A DNA stretch of 37,801 bases from Planctomycetia bacterium (GTDB lineage Bacteria > Planctomycetota > Planctomycetia > Pirellulales > UBA1268). Each line of letters opens with the position of its first letter. Positions within the stretch are counted from its first letter, which is position 1. Below are positions 25,576-33,810 of the stretch, piece by piece. The notes below the pieces were generated by a model. The model was not told where the DNA came from, searched no databases, and was given only the letters and a program-made list of their open reading frames with translations. A program made the translations under genes and the position numbers. Where the stretch lies: NCBI GenBank assembly GCA_026401075.1, contig JAPLNQ010000250.1, forward strand, positions 1 to 37,801. Reading direction: 5' to 3'.

Positions 25576-27141
25576 ATGAGCCAGAGACTGCCCGGGCAGA
25601 GCGATGCCGGGGCCATCTTGGAGCACCTCCCCGATGGCATCGCGCTGGTCCGCGAAGACGACACCATCGTCTGGTCCAACGGTCGTCTGGCGGGATGGTG
25701 CGGCAAGGCCTCTCTCAACGGCCTCAACTTTTTCGAGGCACTCGACCGCCCGGAAATACTCGGACCCGACGCCAGCCCCTTCCGCATGGCAATCGCCTCG
25801 GGCCGCACGACAAGCGCGACGCTGAGGACGGCCGACAACCGCTACTTCCATCTGCAGGCCGCGGCCGGCACAGACGCTACGGTCGCCGTGGTGGCGGTTC
25901 GCGATGTCACCCACACCATCCTCGAGCAGCAGAAACTTGCCGCCATTCATCAGGCGGGCCAGAAGCTTGCCGATCTCGCACCGGCCGAACTGGCCGACAT
26001 GACGGTCGAGGAACGGATCGAACTCCTCAAGAGCAACATCCTCTACTACGCCAAGGATCTGCTGCAGTTCGACGTCGTCGAGATCCGGCTGCTCGACCGA
26101 CAGACAGGCAGGCTCGAGCCGTTGCTGGCGGTTGGCATGCAGCCCGAGGCCGGGGCCCGCGTCCTGTATGCACGCCGCGAATACAACGGCGTGACCGGCT
26201 ACGTGGCCGCCACGGGCTGCAGCTATTTCTGCAACGACACGACAAAGGATCCGCTCTATCTGGAGGGCTGCAAAGGGGCAAAAAGCTCGCTCACAGTGCC
26301 CCTCATGCTGCACGAGCAGGTGATCGGGACCTTCAACGTCGAAAGCCCGGAGCCTGGTGGTTTTACCGAAACGGACCTGCGGTTTCTCGAAATCTTCTCC
26401 CGCGATGTGGCCGCCGCCCTCAACACGCTTGAACTCCTCGTGGCCGAAAAGGCCTCGACTGCAGCCGAGAGCATCGAAGCCATCCATGGTGCCGTGGCGC
26501 TCCCCGTGGACGACATCCTCAACGACGCCGTCAGCGTCATGGAACGCTACATCGGCCACGACGCTGACCTCGTGGAACGACTGCAGCGGATCCTGCGAAA
26601 TGCCCGCGATATCAAGCAGGTGATCCAGAAGGTGGGCGAGCAGATGACCCCCAGTTCGGCGCACGCCCAACGCCGCCAAGGAGACCGCCACCCGGCGCTT
26701 CTCGGGCGACGTATTCTCGTCGCGGATGCTGATGAACAGGTGCGGGCGGCGGCCCATGCCCTCCTCGAACGGTATGGCTGCACCGTGGAGACGGCCCGCG
26801 ACGGCACCGAGGCAGCCTCCATGGTCCGCGCCTGCGGCGCGGAGGTCTACGATGTGATCATCGCCGACATCCGACTTCCAGACATGAGCGGCTATGAACT
26901 CCTCCTGCGGCTTCGAGAACTCCGCGATTCCGTGCCGCTCGTCCTGATGACCGGATTCGGATATGACCCTGGACACTCGATCGTGAAAGCGCGACAAGCC
27001 GGGATCGACCTCGTGCTCTTCAAACCGTTCCGCGTGGACCAACTGCTCGACACCGTCGAGAAAGTGCTCGCCCGGGCTCCTGCCCTCGTTGGCGAAGGCG
27101 GCGCATCCGCCGGGGCCCCGAAACAGGCCCACGAAGGCTAA
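25576..27141 (+). CDS. PAS-GAF-DHp-like-receiver signalling protein without an ATPase domain
   Basis: A 521-residue cytoplasmic signalling protein. A PAS domain (about 12-105: ILEHLPDGIALVREDDTIVW) is followed by a helix (EQQKLAAIHQAGQKLADL) and a GAF domain (about 145-295: SNILYYAKDLLQFDVVEIRL, CSYFCNDTTKDPLYLEGCKG, SLTVPLMLHEQVIGTFNVES). A DHp-like helical hairpin follows (about 295-360), with H304 in AIHGAVALPVDD, placed as in HisKA. No HATPase_c domain follows; instead a receiver domain (about 378-495) has the phospho-acceptor Asp in IIADIRLPDMSG and the K of LFKPF. There is no output domain. ATG 25576 is used; GTG 25534 is also open. It is divergent from sdhCAB. What it senses and its partner are unknown. 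Confidence 0.85.
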   Translation: MSQRLPGQSDAGAILEHLPDGIALVREDDTIVWSNGRLAGWCGKASLNGLNFFEALDRPEILGPDASPFRMAIASGRTTSATLRTADNRYFHLQAAAGTDATVAVVAVRDVTHTILEQQKLAAIHQAGQKLADLAPAELADMTVEERIELLKSNILYYAKDLLQFDVVEIRLLDRQTGRLEPLLAVGMQPEAGARVLYARREYNGVTGYVAATGCSYFCNDTTKDPLYLEGCKGAKSSLTVPLMLHEQVIGTFNVESPEPGGFTETDLRFLEIFSRDVAAALNTLELLVAEKASTAAESIEAIHGAVALPVDDILNDAVSVMERYIGHDADLVERLQRILRNARDIKQVIQKVGEQMTPSSAHAQRRQGDRHPALLGRRILVADADEQVRAAAHALLERYGCTVETARDGTEAASMVRACGAEVYDVIIADIRLPDMSGYELLLRLRELRDSVPLVLMTGFGYDPGHSIVKARQAGIDLVLFKPFRVDQLLDTVEKVLARAPALVGEGGASAGAPKQAHEG

Positions 27142-27216
27142 CACCCCCCCTGGCTGGTGGGCCTTTCGGGTCGCGGCTCCGCAAAAAACGCCTCCCTCGG
27201 CGGCTGCGGCGTTCTG

Positions 27217-27236
27217 GACAGGCTAGGCAGCCTGTC
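27217..27236. terminator. Perfect 8-bp stem hairpin between the signalling gene and the secretin gene
   Basis: GACAGGCT (27217-27224) pairs with AGCCTGTC (27229-27236) across a 4-nt loop, 75 nt after the stop of the signalling gene. Just upstream, AACGCC and GGCGTT (about 27187-27212) can form another, looser hairpin. No T-run follows on the plus strand, so a factor-independent terminator is uncertain; it may be an RNA-processing or binding site. Confidence 0.35.
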
Positions 27237-27324
27237 GAGCGACACATGCCCTTGACCCGACTTCCCGCGGACGGCTACTTCTCTCCGCCTGCGAAACCGG
27301 TCCTGCGCACAGGAAGCAGCATCC

Positions 27325-30246
27325 ATGGCACGAGCGAACGTCTTTATGGCACGCACTCCGACACGATCGTCTCCTCCGGCCCGAACAGGGAGCGTTGTGA
27401 TTGTGGCCGCACTTGGCCTGGCCTGCCTGTGGTTCGCCCTGGCCGGAACACGTGCGATCCTGGCCGTCGAGCCTGTCACGGAGGAACTTCCGGCGGCCAG
27501 CGATGAAGCAGCCGTGGCGAGACGAGTCATGGAGGAGGCGCTATCCAAGTCGGTGGAGAATGCACGACCGACCGCCGCCCGTCCATCTGCCGAGAGCGGA
27601 GCCGCCGCCGTTCCTGATGACCTGCTCGTGGCGCGAATCTCGGCCGAGGTCGCTGCCAAGCAGCTCGAGGCCCGACGCACCGCGCAGCGATCGCCCGCCG
27701 ACGCTCTTGCCCTGCTCGACGAGGCCGCCGCCAAAATTGCCGACCCGGCGGTGCCCGAAAAGGTGCGAGGCCAGCTCCAGCAGCGGATCGAACGGGCCCG
27801 ACGTGACATCGAGGAATCGACCGGCAAACGCCGCGGGGAACTCGATATGGAGCGGAAGAGCGCCCAGGTCGAGGCCCGGGTCACCCGTGAGAAGTCCCAG
27901 AAGGTCGAGGTTGACCAGCGTCTGGCGATGCTCGTGGAGGAATACAACTCGCTCGTCGACGCCCAGCGGTTCCCCGAGGCGGAGGCAGTCGCCAAGAAAG
28001 CCGGCCAGCTCGCCCCGGACAACCCGATCGTTCGCCAGCTGCTTTCGCAGAGCCGCGTCATCCGCCGGCTCGACACTCAGAAGTCGATCGAGGGTCAGAA
28101 GCGGGACGGCTTCATGAATGTGGCCGAGGACGTGGAACGCTCCTCCACGCCGTTCGTCGGACCGATTGAGTTTCCGACCACCCGCGACTGGGAGGATCTC
28201 ACGAAAAATCGCACGCGTCTCCAGGCAGAAGGACGTGCGCGGGCCACGCCCGCGGAGCTGCAGATCCAGAAGCGGATGAGCGTGAAGGTGAAGGCATCGC
28301 ACCGCGACCAGCCACTCTCTGCCGTCCTCGACTCGCTCGCCAAGCAGGCAGACGTGCCGATCCATCTCGACATGGTCGGCCTCGAGCAGGAAGCGGTTCG
28401 CAGCGACACGCCGGTGACGATTTCGCTCGACCAGTCGATCTCGCTGAAGAGTGCCCTCAAGCTGCTGCTCGAACCGCTCCACCTCGATTACGTGATCAAG
28501 GATGAAGTGCTCAAGGTGACGAGTCCCCGGCTGGTGAAGGGCGAGGTCTACAGCATCTCCTATCCCGTCGCCGACCTCGTGATCCCGATCCCGAATTTCT
28601 CGTCCGACGGTCTGGGTATTACCGGGGCCCTCCGCGACGGCTACGCCCGGCTCAGTCCCCGGAATGGCGCATCCGTGCAGTATGGCCCGCCGCCGGCGGG
28701 CATCAACGGGGTGAGCCGCGCCTCGGGTGATGCGAGCATGGATCCCGCGTCGCTCGCGCAGTTTCAAGGGGGTGGCAACGCCCCGGCGACGGGCTCGACC
28801 CCGTCCATCCCGTTCGGCGCGCCCACGGGTGGCGGCAGCCAGGCCGACTTCCAGTCGCCCATCGACCTGATCCAAAACACCGTCTCGCCGCAGAGTTGGA
28901 ACACCGTCGGCGGCCAGGGCGCCATCCAGCCGTTTGCGACGAACCTCAGCATCGTGGTGAGCCAGACGCAGGAGGTGCACGAGGAGATCGCCGATCTGCT
29001 CGAACAACTCCGCAGGCTGCAGGACCTGCAGGTGACGATCGAGGTGCGATTCATCCGGCTCAATGACACCTTCTTCGAGCGAATCGGTGTCGACTTCGAT
29101 TTCAACATCCAGACCGGGGTGCAATCGCCGCTGAACATGACGGCGATTCCCACCCAGTCAAACTCCTCGCTCTCGCCATCGTCATCAGGTATCCAGGCCT
29201 CTCCAGGAAGCCGCAGCCAGACGATCGGCCTCGACCTGACCGGCATGCCTGGCGTGGCCAAGGGATCGAGCGGCACAACCGCCGGTGGCCTCGGCGGCGG
29301 TGGCCTCGGCGGCGGTGGCGCGACGGGCGGCGCGACGGGCGGCGCGACGGGCGGGCGGACCGGCGGCACGACGGCTGGCCAGACGGCGGCCCAGCAGACC
29401 CCCAGTTTCTTCTCGATTCCGTTCCGTCAAAACAGCTTCGGTAGTGCCACCGTGCCGTCGCTCCCCGGCCTGCCCGACCCGGCCACATCGGCCGCCAACT
29501 TCGGCTTCGCGATCCTCAGCGACATCGAGGCCTACTTCCTGATCCAGGCGGCGCAGGGCAACACGCGATCAAATGTGATGCAGGCGCCGAAGGTCACGCT
29601 CTTCAACGGCCAGAACGCCTTCATCTCCGACCAGACCCAGCGGCCGTTCGTGACGAGCGTCGTGCCCGTGGTGGGCGATTTCGCGGCGGCCCAGCAGCCG
29701 GTGATCACCGTGCTCTCCGAGGGCACGGCTGTGAACGTGCAGGCGGTCGTCTCCAGCGACCGTCGCTTCGTCCGTCTGACGCTCGTGCCGTTCTTCTCGC
29801 AGATCGGCAAGGTGGAACAGTTCCAGTTCGAGGGCACGCGGTCCACGAAGTCGAAGAGCAGCGATGAAAAAACGGGACTGGCTGGAGATGCCGCCGCCGG
29901 CGCCGGGCTCAACGCCAACCTGCAGACGCAGGGCAAGAGCAGCGCCGAGCAGGAGGTCTTCTCTCAAGGCACCACGATCCAGTTGCCCGAATTCATCATG
30001 ACGACGGTCACCACCACCGTGAGCGTGCCCGACGGCGGCACCGTGCTGCTTGGCGGCATCAAGCGACTCCGCGAGGGCCGCAACGAGTTCGGCGTGCCCA
30101 TCCTCTCGAAGATTCCCTACATCAATCGACTGTTCAAGAACGTCGGCATGGGCCGCACGACGGACAGCCTGATGTTGATGGTGACGCCCCGAATCATCAT
30201 CCAGGAGGAAGAGGAGGACAAACTCCTCGGCACCAACCGGCCGTAA
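27325..30246 (+). CDS. Secretin family protein (GspD/PilQ-like)
   Basis: A 973-residue outer-membrane secretin candidate. A signal-type hydrophobic segment lies at 23-47. Residues 130-270 are charged and helical (probably coiled or TPR-like). A secretin/TonB short N-terminal (STN) domain lies at about 317-400 (SVKVKASHRDQPLSAVLDSL). The secretin beta-domain runs from about 565 (VTIEVRFIRLNDTFFERIGV) to the C-terminus, with NVMQAPKVTLFNGQNA, VSVPDGGTVLLGGIKR and VPILSKIPYINRLFKN. It is split by a Gly/Thr-rich low-complexity insert at about 650-690. ATG 27325 has AGGAAG 9 nt upstream. No other type II, type IV pilus or competence genes are adjacent, so the system it serves is not visible. Confidence 0.9.
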   Translation: MARANVFMARTPTRSSPPARTGSVVIVAALGLACLWFALAGTRAILAVEPVTEELPAASDEAAVARRVMEEALSKSVENARPTAARPSAESGAAAVPDDLLVARISAEVAAKQLEARRTAQRSPADALALLDEAAAKIADPAVPEKVRGQLQQRIERARRDIEESTGKRRGELDMERKSAQVEARVTREKSQKVEVDQRLAMLVEEYNSLVDAQRFPEAEAVAKKAGQLAPDNPIVRQLLSQSRVIRRLDTQKSIEGQKRDGFMNVAEDVERSSTPFVGPIEFPTTRDWEDLTKNRTRLQAEGRARATPAELQIQKRMSVKVKASHRDQPLSAVLDSLAKQADVPIHLDMVGLEQEAVRSDTPVTISLDQSISLKSALKLLLEPLHLDYVIKDEVLKVTSPRLVKGEVYSISYPVADLVIPIPNFSSDGLGITGALRDGYARLSPRNGASVQYGPPPAGINGVSRASGDASMDPASLAQFQGGGNAPATGSTPSIPFGAPTGGGSQADFQSPIDLIQNTVSPQSWNTVGGQGAIQPFATNLSIVVSQTQEVHEEIADLLEQLRRLQDLQVTIEVRFIRLNDTFFERIGVDFDFNIQTGVQSPLNMTAIPTQSNSSLSPSSSGIQASPGSRSQTIGLDLTGMPGVAKGSSGTTAGGLGGGGLGGGGATGGATGGATGGRTGGTTAGQTAAQQTPSFFSIPFRQNSFGSATVPSLPGLPDPATSAANFGFAILSDIEAYFLIQAAQGNTRSNVMQAPKVTLFNGQNAFISDQTQRPFVTSVVPVVGDFAAAQQPVITVLSEGTAVNVQAVVSSDRRFVRLTLVPFFSQIGKVEQFQFEGTRSTKSKSSDEKTGLAGDAAAGAGLNANLQTQGKSSAEQEVFSQGTTIQLPEFIMTTVTTTVSVPDGGTVLLGGIKRLREGRNEFGVPILSKIPYINRLFKNVGMGRTTDSLMLMVTPRIIIQEEEEDKLLGTNRP
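29285..29352 (+). repeat. Tandem DNA repeats encoding the Gly-rich insert of the secretin
   Basis: Two copies of the 15-mer GGTGGCCTCGGCGGC (29285-29314) are followed by three copies of the 12-mer GGCGCGACGGGC (29317-29352). All are in frame and encode GGLGG and GATG units. The repeats are perfect, which suggests recent slippage. Confidence 0.8.
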
Positions 30247-30253
30247 CGATCCC

Positions 30254-30649
30254 ATGCTGAAGTTCTTCCTCTGTTCCGGTGCGATCCTCGGAGGGCTAGG
30301 CGTTGGGGCCGGCTCGTTTGGTGCTCACGGTCTGAAGGCGATGCTCGACGCCACCGGCCGCACCGACAACTGGGAGACGGCCGTCCGCTACTGCCTCTAC
30401 CACGCCCTGGCGATGCTCGTCGTCGCGGTGGCGTCTGCCTTGCCCCAGGCTTCACCATCCCGCGGACTGCTGCTGGCCTCTGGCTGGTGCATGCTCGTCG
30501 GAACGTTGATCTTCAGCGGCTTTCTGGCAGCGCTGGTCCTGTCGGGCGTGAAAATCTTGGGGGCGATCGTACCGATCGGGGGCGGGCTGTTCCTCGTCGG
30601 CTGGGCACTGCTCGCGGCCGCCGCGTTGAACATCAAAGTGCCGTCGTGA
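30254..30649 (+). CDS. DUF423 family inner-membrane protein
   Basis: A 131-residue integral membrane protein of the DUF423 (YgdD) family. The signature is GAGSFGAHGLKAML near the N-terminus followed by WETAVRYCLYHALAMLVVA. Four hydrophobic helices cover most of the length, and the last segment (GGGLFLVGWALLAAAAL) matches the family's C-terminal helix. The function is unknown. ATG 30254 lies 8 nt after the secretin stop, so co-transcription is likely, though a functional link is not implied. It converges on the TPR-protein gene. Confidence 0.88.
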   Translation: MLKFFLCSGAILGGLGVGAGSFGAHGLKAMLDATGRTDNWETAVRYCLYHALAMLVVAVASALPQASPSRGLLLASGWCMLVGTLIFSGFLAALVLSGVKILGAIVPIGGGLFLVGWALLAAAALNIKVPS

Positions 30650-30688
30650 ACGGCAGTCGTAGCGGAGCCGTGGCGGCGTCAGGCCTGC

Positions 30689-31495
30689 CTACTGTCCGGC
30701 CGCGGCGTTGTCGTCCTCAACCGCGGTGTCCTCGTCCGTGACGTCCTTCGCGGCGGCCTTGTTCTTCGACATCGGCTTGCCGGGAGCGGGCTCGTCGCCA
30801 AACGGATCGTCCGACTCTGCAGCGGGCTCCTCCATCTCGGCCGGCTCGTCCATAACCTTCTTGCCGGGTTTGGCGGGGGAAGCAGCCTTGCCCGCTGGCG
30901 CTGGCACCTCCTCGACCCCCGCGGCCGGAAGATCTTCGATCGCCCTTCCACGGGGAGCAACCAGTTCGGGCCGGATGTCTTCCGGACGGCGGCGACGACG
31001 CACGTCACCCGAGGAGTCTTCAATCGTGGAATACCGCCGGCCATAGTGCTCGCGTTCCCGCTGCAACTGACCCAGCCGAGCCCGTGCCCGGAATCGCTCG
31101 AGGCTCAGGCGATCGGTGCCCTGCACCCGCTCGAGCGACTGCGACGCACGCCGCATGCTTCCCGTCACCAGTTCCCTGTCCGCTCCGGTGGTGAAGTCGG
31201 CCTCGGCCTCGCTCGTGCGGCCCAAGCGGAGCGCCGCCAGACCACGGAAGTAGTAGGCCCTCGGGTCGTCGGTGCCGGCCTCGATCGCGTTGGTGAGATC
31301 GTCGTAGGCCCGGTCGTAATCACCCGCATGGTAGGCATGCATGCCGTCGCCGATGGCATTTCTCACCGCCACCGGCTCCTCGCCGACGAATTCAGCAGCG
31401 GACGGGAAACCGCCGGCGATCGCCACCGCCAGCACGATCAAGCCACAGCGAAACCAGAGCATGCTCCGGCTGAAAGACTCGCTGCGACGCCCCAT
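30689..31495 (-). CDS. Exported TPR-containing protein with acidic disordered tail
   Basis: A 268-residue protein. A signal peptide covers about residues 1-34 (hydrophobic core MLWFRCGLIVLAVAIAGGF, likely cut near SAA-EF). Residues 50-105 contain one or two tetratricopeptide-like helix pairs (AYHAGDYDRAYDDLTNAIEA, then DPRAYYFRGLAALRLGRTSE). From about 140 a basic linker (RRRRRPEDIRPE) leads to a long Pro/Ala/Glu/Asp-rich, probably disordered tail. ATG 31495 was chosen because it starts the signal peptide; the open frame extends 27 codons upstream. A protein-protein interaction role is suggested by the TPR only. The 151 nt upstream hold no gene. Confidence 0.75.
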   Translation of the reverse strand: MGRRSESFSRSMLWFRCGLIVLAVAIAGGFPSAAEFVGEEPVAVRNAIGDGMHAYHAGDYDRAYDDLTNAIEAGTDDPRAYYFRGLAALRLGRTSEAEADFTTGADRELVTGSMRRASQSLERVQGTDRLSLERFRARARLGQLQREREHYGRRYSTIEDSSGDVRRRRRPEDIRPELVAPRGRAIEDLPAAGVEEVPAPAGKAASPAKPGKKVMDEPAEMEEPAAESDDPFGDEPAPGKPMSKNKAAAKDVTDEDTAVEDDNAAAGQ

Positions 31496-31646
31496 CACGT
31501 CGACTAACTTCCCATCTCGCTCGCCCCTGCCCATCGGCATGTTCTCCACGCGACCACACCCCACGACACCCCTCATGTCATCGGCTTCGTGCCACCATCA
31601 TACCCCGCCGGCCACGATCACCCGGTACAACCGTTTCACCCATCGC

Positions 31647-32147
31647 TCAGCGTGGCCGCAAAGTCTGCCCATCCCCGGCGATCCCGCGGGACCGGGCGTG
31701 GCGGCGAAACGTCGGCTCGTCGAGAAAAACGGCGGGCCGCACCAGCTGCATCATCATCGCCTGCTGCGGCCAGCCGAATGCCTCCACCAGCCGATCGAAC
31801 TCGGCCGCAGGGCAACTCCCTTTGAGATCCACCAGCAGCACGCTGCCATTCTTCTCGTAGGCATTGCCGTCCACCTGCCACCACAGCCCTTCGCGCGGGC
31901 TTGTCCAGACGAACGAACCGTCAGGCTCGGCATACATACGTTCCAGTCGGGACAACCGCTCGAGCGCCTCGTCAAACCCGATTGCCATCGGCATCGCCAG
32001 CAGGTCGCGAGGCACCGCCAGCGTGGGCCACGCGCCCCAGGCATCCGCGTGCGTGTCGACGGACTGCATGCCGACCAGGTCTGGAGTTTGGCCATGCAAC
32101 GTGATGTCGAAGGCGTAGATGTCGTCGTTTGGCATCACATCACGCAT
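31647..32147 (-). CDS. Hypothetical protein encoded after the metallophosphoesterase-like gene
   Basis: A protein of about 166 residues that I do not recognise. It is a soluble alpha/beta-looking sequence with no signal peptide or membrane segment. Notable stretches are DIYAFDITLHGQTPDLVGMQ, SVDTHADAWGAWPTLAVPRD, and SFVWTSPREGLWWQVDGNAYEK followed by a VLLVDLKGSCPAAEFD strand and helix. It has several Trp residues. Start options are GTG 32162, ATG 32147 (used) and ATG 32135, none with a clear ribosome site. It lies about 80 nt downstream of the metallophosphoesterase-like gene on the same strand, so the two probably form an operon. Confidence 0.65.
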   Translation of the reverse strand: MRDVMPNDDIYAFDITLHGQTPDLVGMQSVDTHADAWGAWPTLAVPRDLLAMPMAIGFDEALERLSRLERMYAEPDGSFVWTSPREGLWWQVDGNAYEKNGSVLLVDLKGSCPAAEFDRLVEAFGWPQQAMMMQLVRPAVFLDEPTFRRHARSRGIAGDGQTLRPR

Positions 32148-32229
32148 CAGTTCGTGTCTCACTCGTCGTGCGATTCTCGACCATCGACACGCCGCTCTGC
32201 ATTGTCATCGACACCTCCAGACAGCCGAC

Positions 32230-33501
32230 TCAGGCGGCATCGACGATGCCGGCCACGCCGCGGGATACGGCCGACAGCCACACGCCACGCACCAGATGAT
32301 CATCGTCCTGCCAGCCGACCGTTGCCGCGGCGGCGTCCAGCGGCAGCCACTCGATCTGCCGCTCGCTGCGGCCGGGGCGGACGAGCACCGCCGCCGGTGC
32401 ATAGAGATGGTCGTCGGAATGATCCCCGGACTGCAAGGCCCCGGGTCCCAGACACACCACCCGGCGACGCCAGACAGCCGATGCCATGGGGTCGGCGGCC
32501 GGATGACCGAGCAAGACGGTGGTGGCGGCCTCGCCGAACAGCGGCCCTCCGGAAGCCGGAATCGCATCAAGCCATGGCCTCGATGGCTGTCCGTCCCCGC
32601 CGGCGGCACGTTCCAGCCAGTCCGCGATCCGTTCCACCAGATCCACGCCGGCGACCCCGCCCGACGGGAGGCGCCGTGCCGCCCGGTGCCAGAGGGCGAC
32701 AGACCGGTGCCACGCATCAACCAGCCGTTGCCGCGGCGTCGTCGGGAGCATGGCACCGCAGTCGTGGGCCGAGAGCCAGCCGACCAGCCGCGTCGGTGCG
32801 TCGATGAGCCTGCCTCCGGCCAGCCTGCGCACGAGGCCAGCGGCCAACGGGCCGACCCCGGTGAGGCCGTCGAGGGTGGCGCCGAATCGGGCGATCAGAT
32901 CAACGGCGAGGCTTTCGCCGAGCGTGGGCCCGCTGCCACACACCGCGTGGAACGGATCGATCTCTTCTCCGTGCCGCACCGCGACATCGCCGTCCGACCA
33001 GCATGTGCCAATCATTGGCATCGAAGCCCGGGCCGGTTGCATCCAGTCGCAGACCGCCTGCTCCAGCCAGCGATCGCGATCACCACAGAGCACAGCGACC
33101 CGGACGGGCACGAGACGCGAGGCCGCCGACATCGGCCGTCCTCGGCGGTCGGCCGCAGGCACCTCGATCCCGCGGCGCATCCAGGCGGCGAGCGTTGCCA
33201 GCAGCCGGTGGCTGCGTCCAATCGCACCACATACGACCCTCTCCCGCGCAGCCGCGGCCCGCCGGCCATCATCCCACGGACGGACGTCGCCGGTCCATTC
33301 GCGACTGATGAGCCAGTCGAAGGTGTCGCCGGCGAGCACGACATCGATCGCATCCACGGGACGATAGCTTCCATCGCAACGAAAGCCACCGCGGAGGCTG
33401 GCCTTGCGCACTTCGGCACGGAACCGATCGATCAACCGGCGCGGGGGCCCCGCGAAGAGCGTGCCGTCCGACACGCACCAGTTCGATGTCACCACGAGCA
33501 T
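32230..33501 (-). CDS. Metallophosphoesterase-like protein with altered metal-binding motifs, probably inactive
   Basis: A 423-residue protein of the calcineurin-like phosphoesterase type found in planctomycetes. The overall motif order is preserved: an N-terminal strand MLVVTSNWCVSDGT, the DGSYRPVDAIDVVLAGDTFDWL segment containing the GDxxD motif, then VPVRVAVLCGDRDRWLEQ in place of a GNHD motif, and a WSDGDVAVRHGEEID strand where a later GH(x)H is expected. In active members the first motif is D-x-H; here the matching residues are N and C, so the first metal site is probably lost, and GNHD has become GDRD. It may be a pseudoenzyme. The remainder (about 190-423) is unassigned. ATG 33501. Confidence 0.7.
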   Translation of the reverse strand: MLVVTSNWCVSDGTLFAGPPRRLIDRFRAEVRKASLRGGFRCDGSYRPVDAIDVVLAGDTFDWLISREWTGDVRPWDDGRRAAAARERVVCGAIGRSHRLLATLAAWMRRGIEVPAADRRGRPMSAASRLVPVRVAVLCGDRDRWLEQAVCDWMQPARASMPMIGTCWSDGDVAVRHGEEIDPFHAVCGSGPTLGESLAVDLIARFGATLDGLTGVGPLAAGLVRRLAGGRLIDAPTRLVGWLSAHDCGAMLPTTPRQRLVDAWHRSVALWHRAARRLPSGGVAGVDLVERIADWLERAAGGDGQPSRPWLDAIPASGGPLFGEAATTVLLGHPAADPMASAVWRRRVVCLGPGALQSGDHSDDHLYAPAAVLVRPGRSERQIEWLPLDAAAATVGWQDDDHLVRGVWLSAVSRGVAGIVDAA

Positions 33502-33714
33502 GGCGGATGGTTCCTCTGGCAGCGGCCCGCGAAGACCATCGGGTCAACGCAGCCGGAGCCATCCATCTTCATCGGCACGTGAAAACCCGCCGTGTGATCG
33601 ACGACCTGTCACACGTCAACGACAGCAGCCTCCGGCCCCGACCCTGCGGGTTACGAAAGCCCTGCGGGCGATGGGCGGGAGAGGTTGGGGCTGTCTCGGC
33701 ATGAAAGACGAGAC
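33502..33714. other. Intergenic region without a recognised gene
   Basis: This is the leader side of the metallophosphoesterase-like gene. A short motif CCTGCGGG occurs twice (about 33643 and 33660), with no further structure that I can defend. The rest of the gap to 33810 is repeat copy 3. Confidence 0.35.
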
Positions 33715-33801
33715 CGAAGGAGTTCGACCCGTGGACACGAGTTTTTAACTTGTGGAATTCGTACCGAGGACACGGACAAGTTAAAAGTTTGCCGCCACGG
33801 G
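33715..33801 (+). repeat. Palindromic intergenic repeat, copy 3
   Basis: This is the same core as 693-766, in the same orientation. The left outer arm is at 33728 and the right outer arm GCCACGGG at 33794-33801. Inner arms AGTTTTTAACTTGT (33740-33753) and ACAAGTTAAAAGTT (33776-33789) pair with one mismatch. The 12 bases CGAAGGAGTTCG at 33715-33726 also precede the core of copy 1 (680-691), so the repeat unit extends left of the palindrome. It ends 9 bp from the TAG stop (33813-33811) of the DUF11-type gene. The 22-bp terminal repeats of copy 1 are missing. Confidence 0.85.
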
Positions 33802-33810
33802 GGGCAACGC

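Noticed and set aside
27541-29124. A 527-codon minus-strand frame across the secretin gene
   Set aside because: The same reasoning applies: the secretin and STN motifs are on the plus strand.
29285-29352. Short perfect repeats that might suggest a CRISPR-like array
   Set aside because: The repeats are contiguous, without spacers, in frame, and encode Gly-rich protein.
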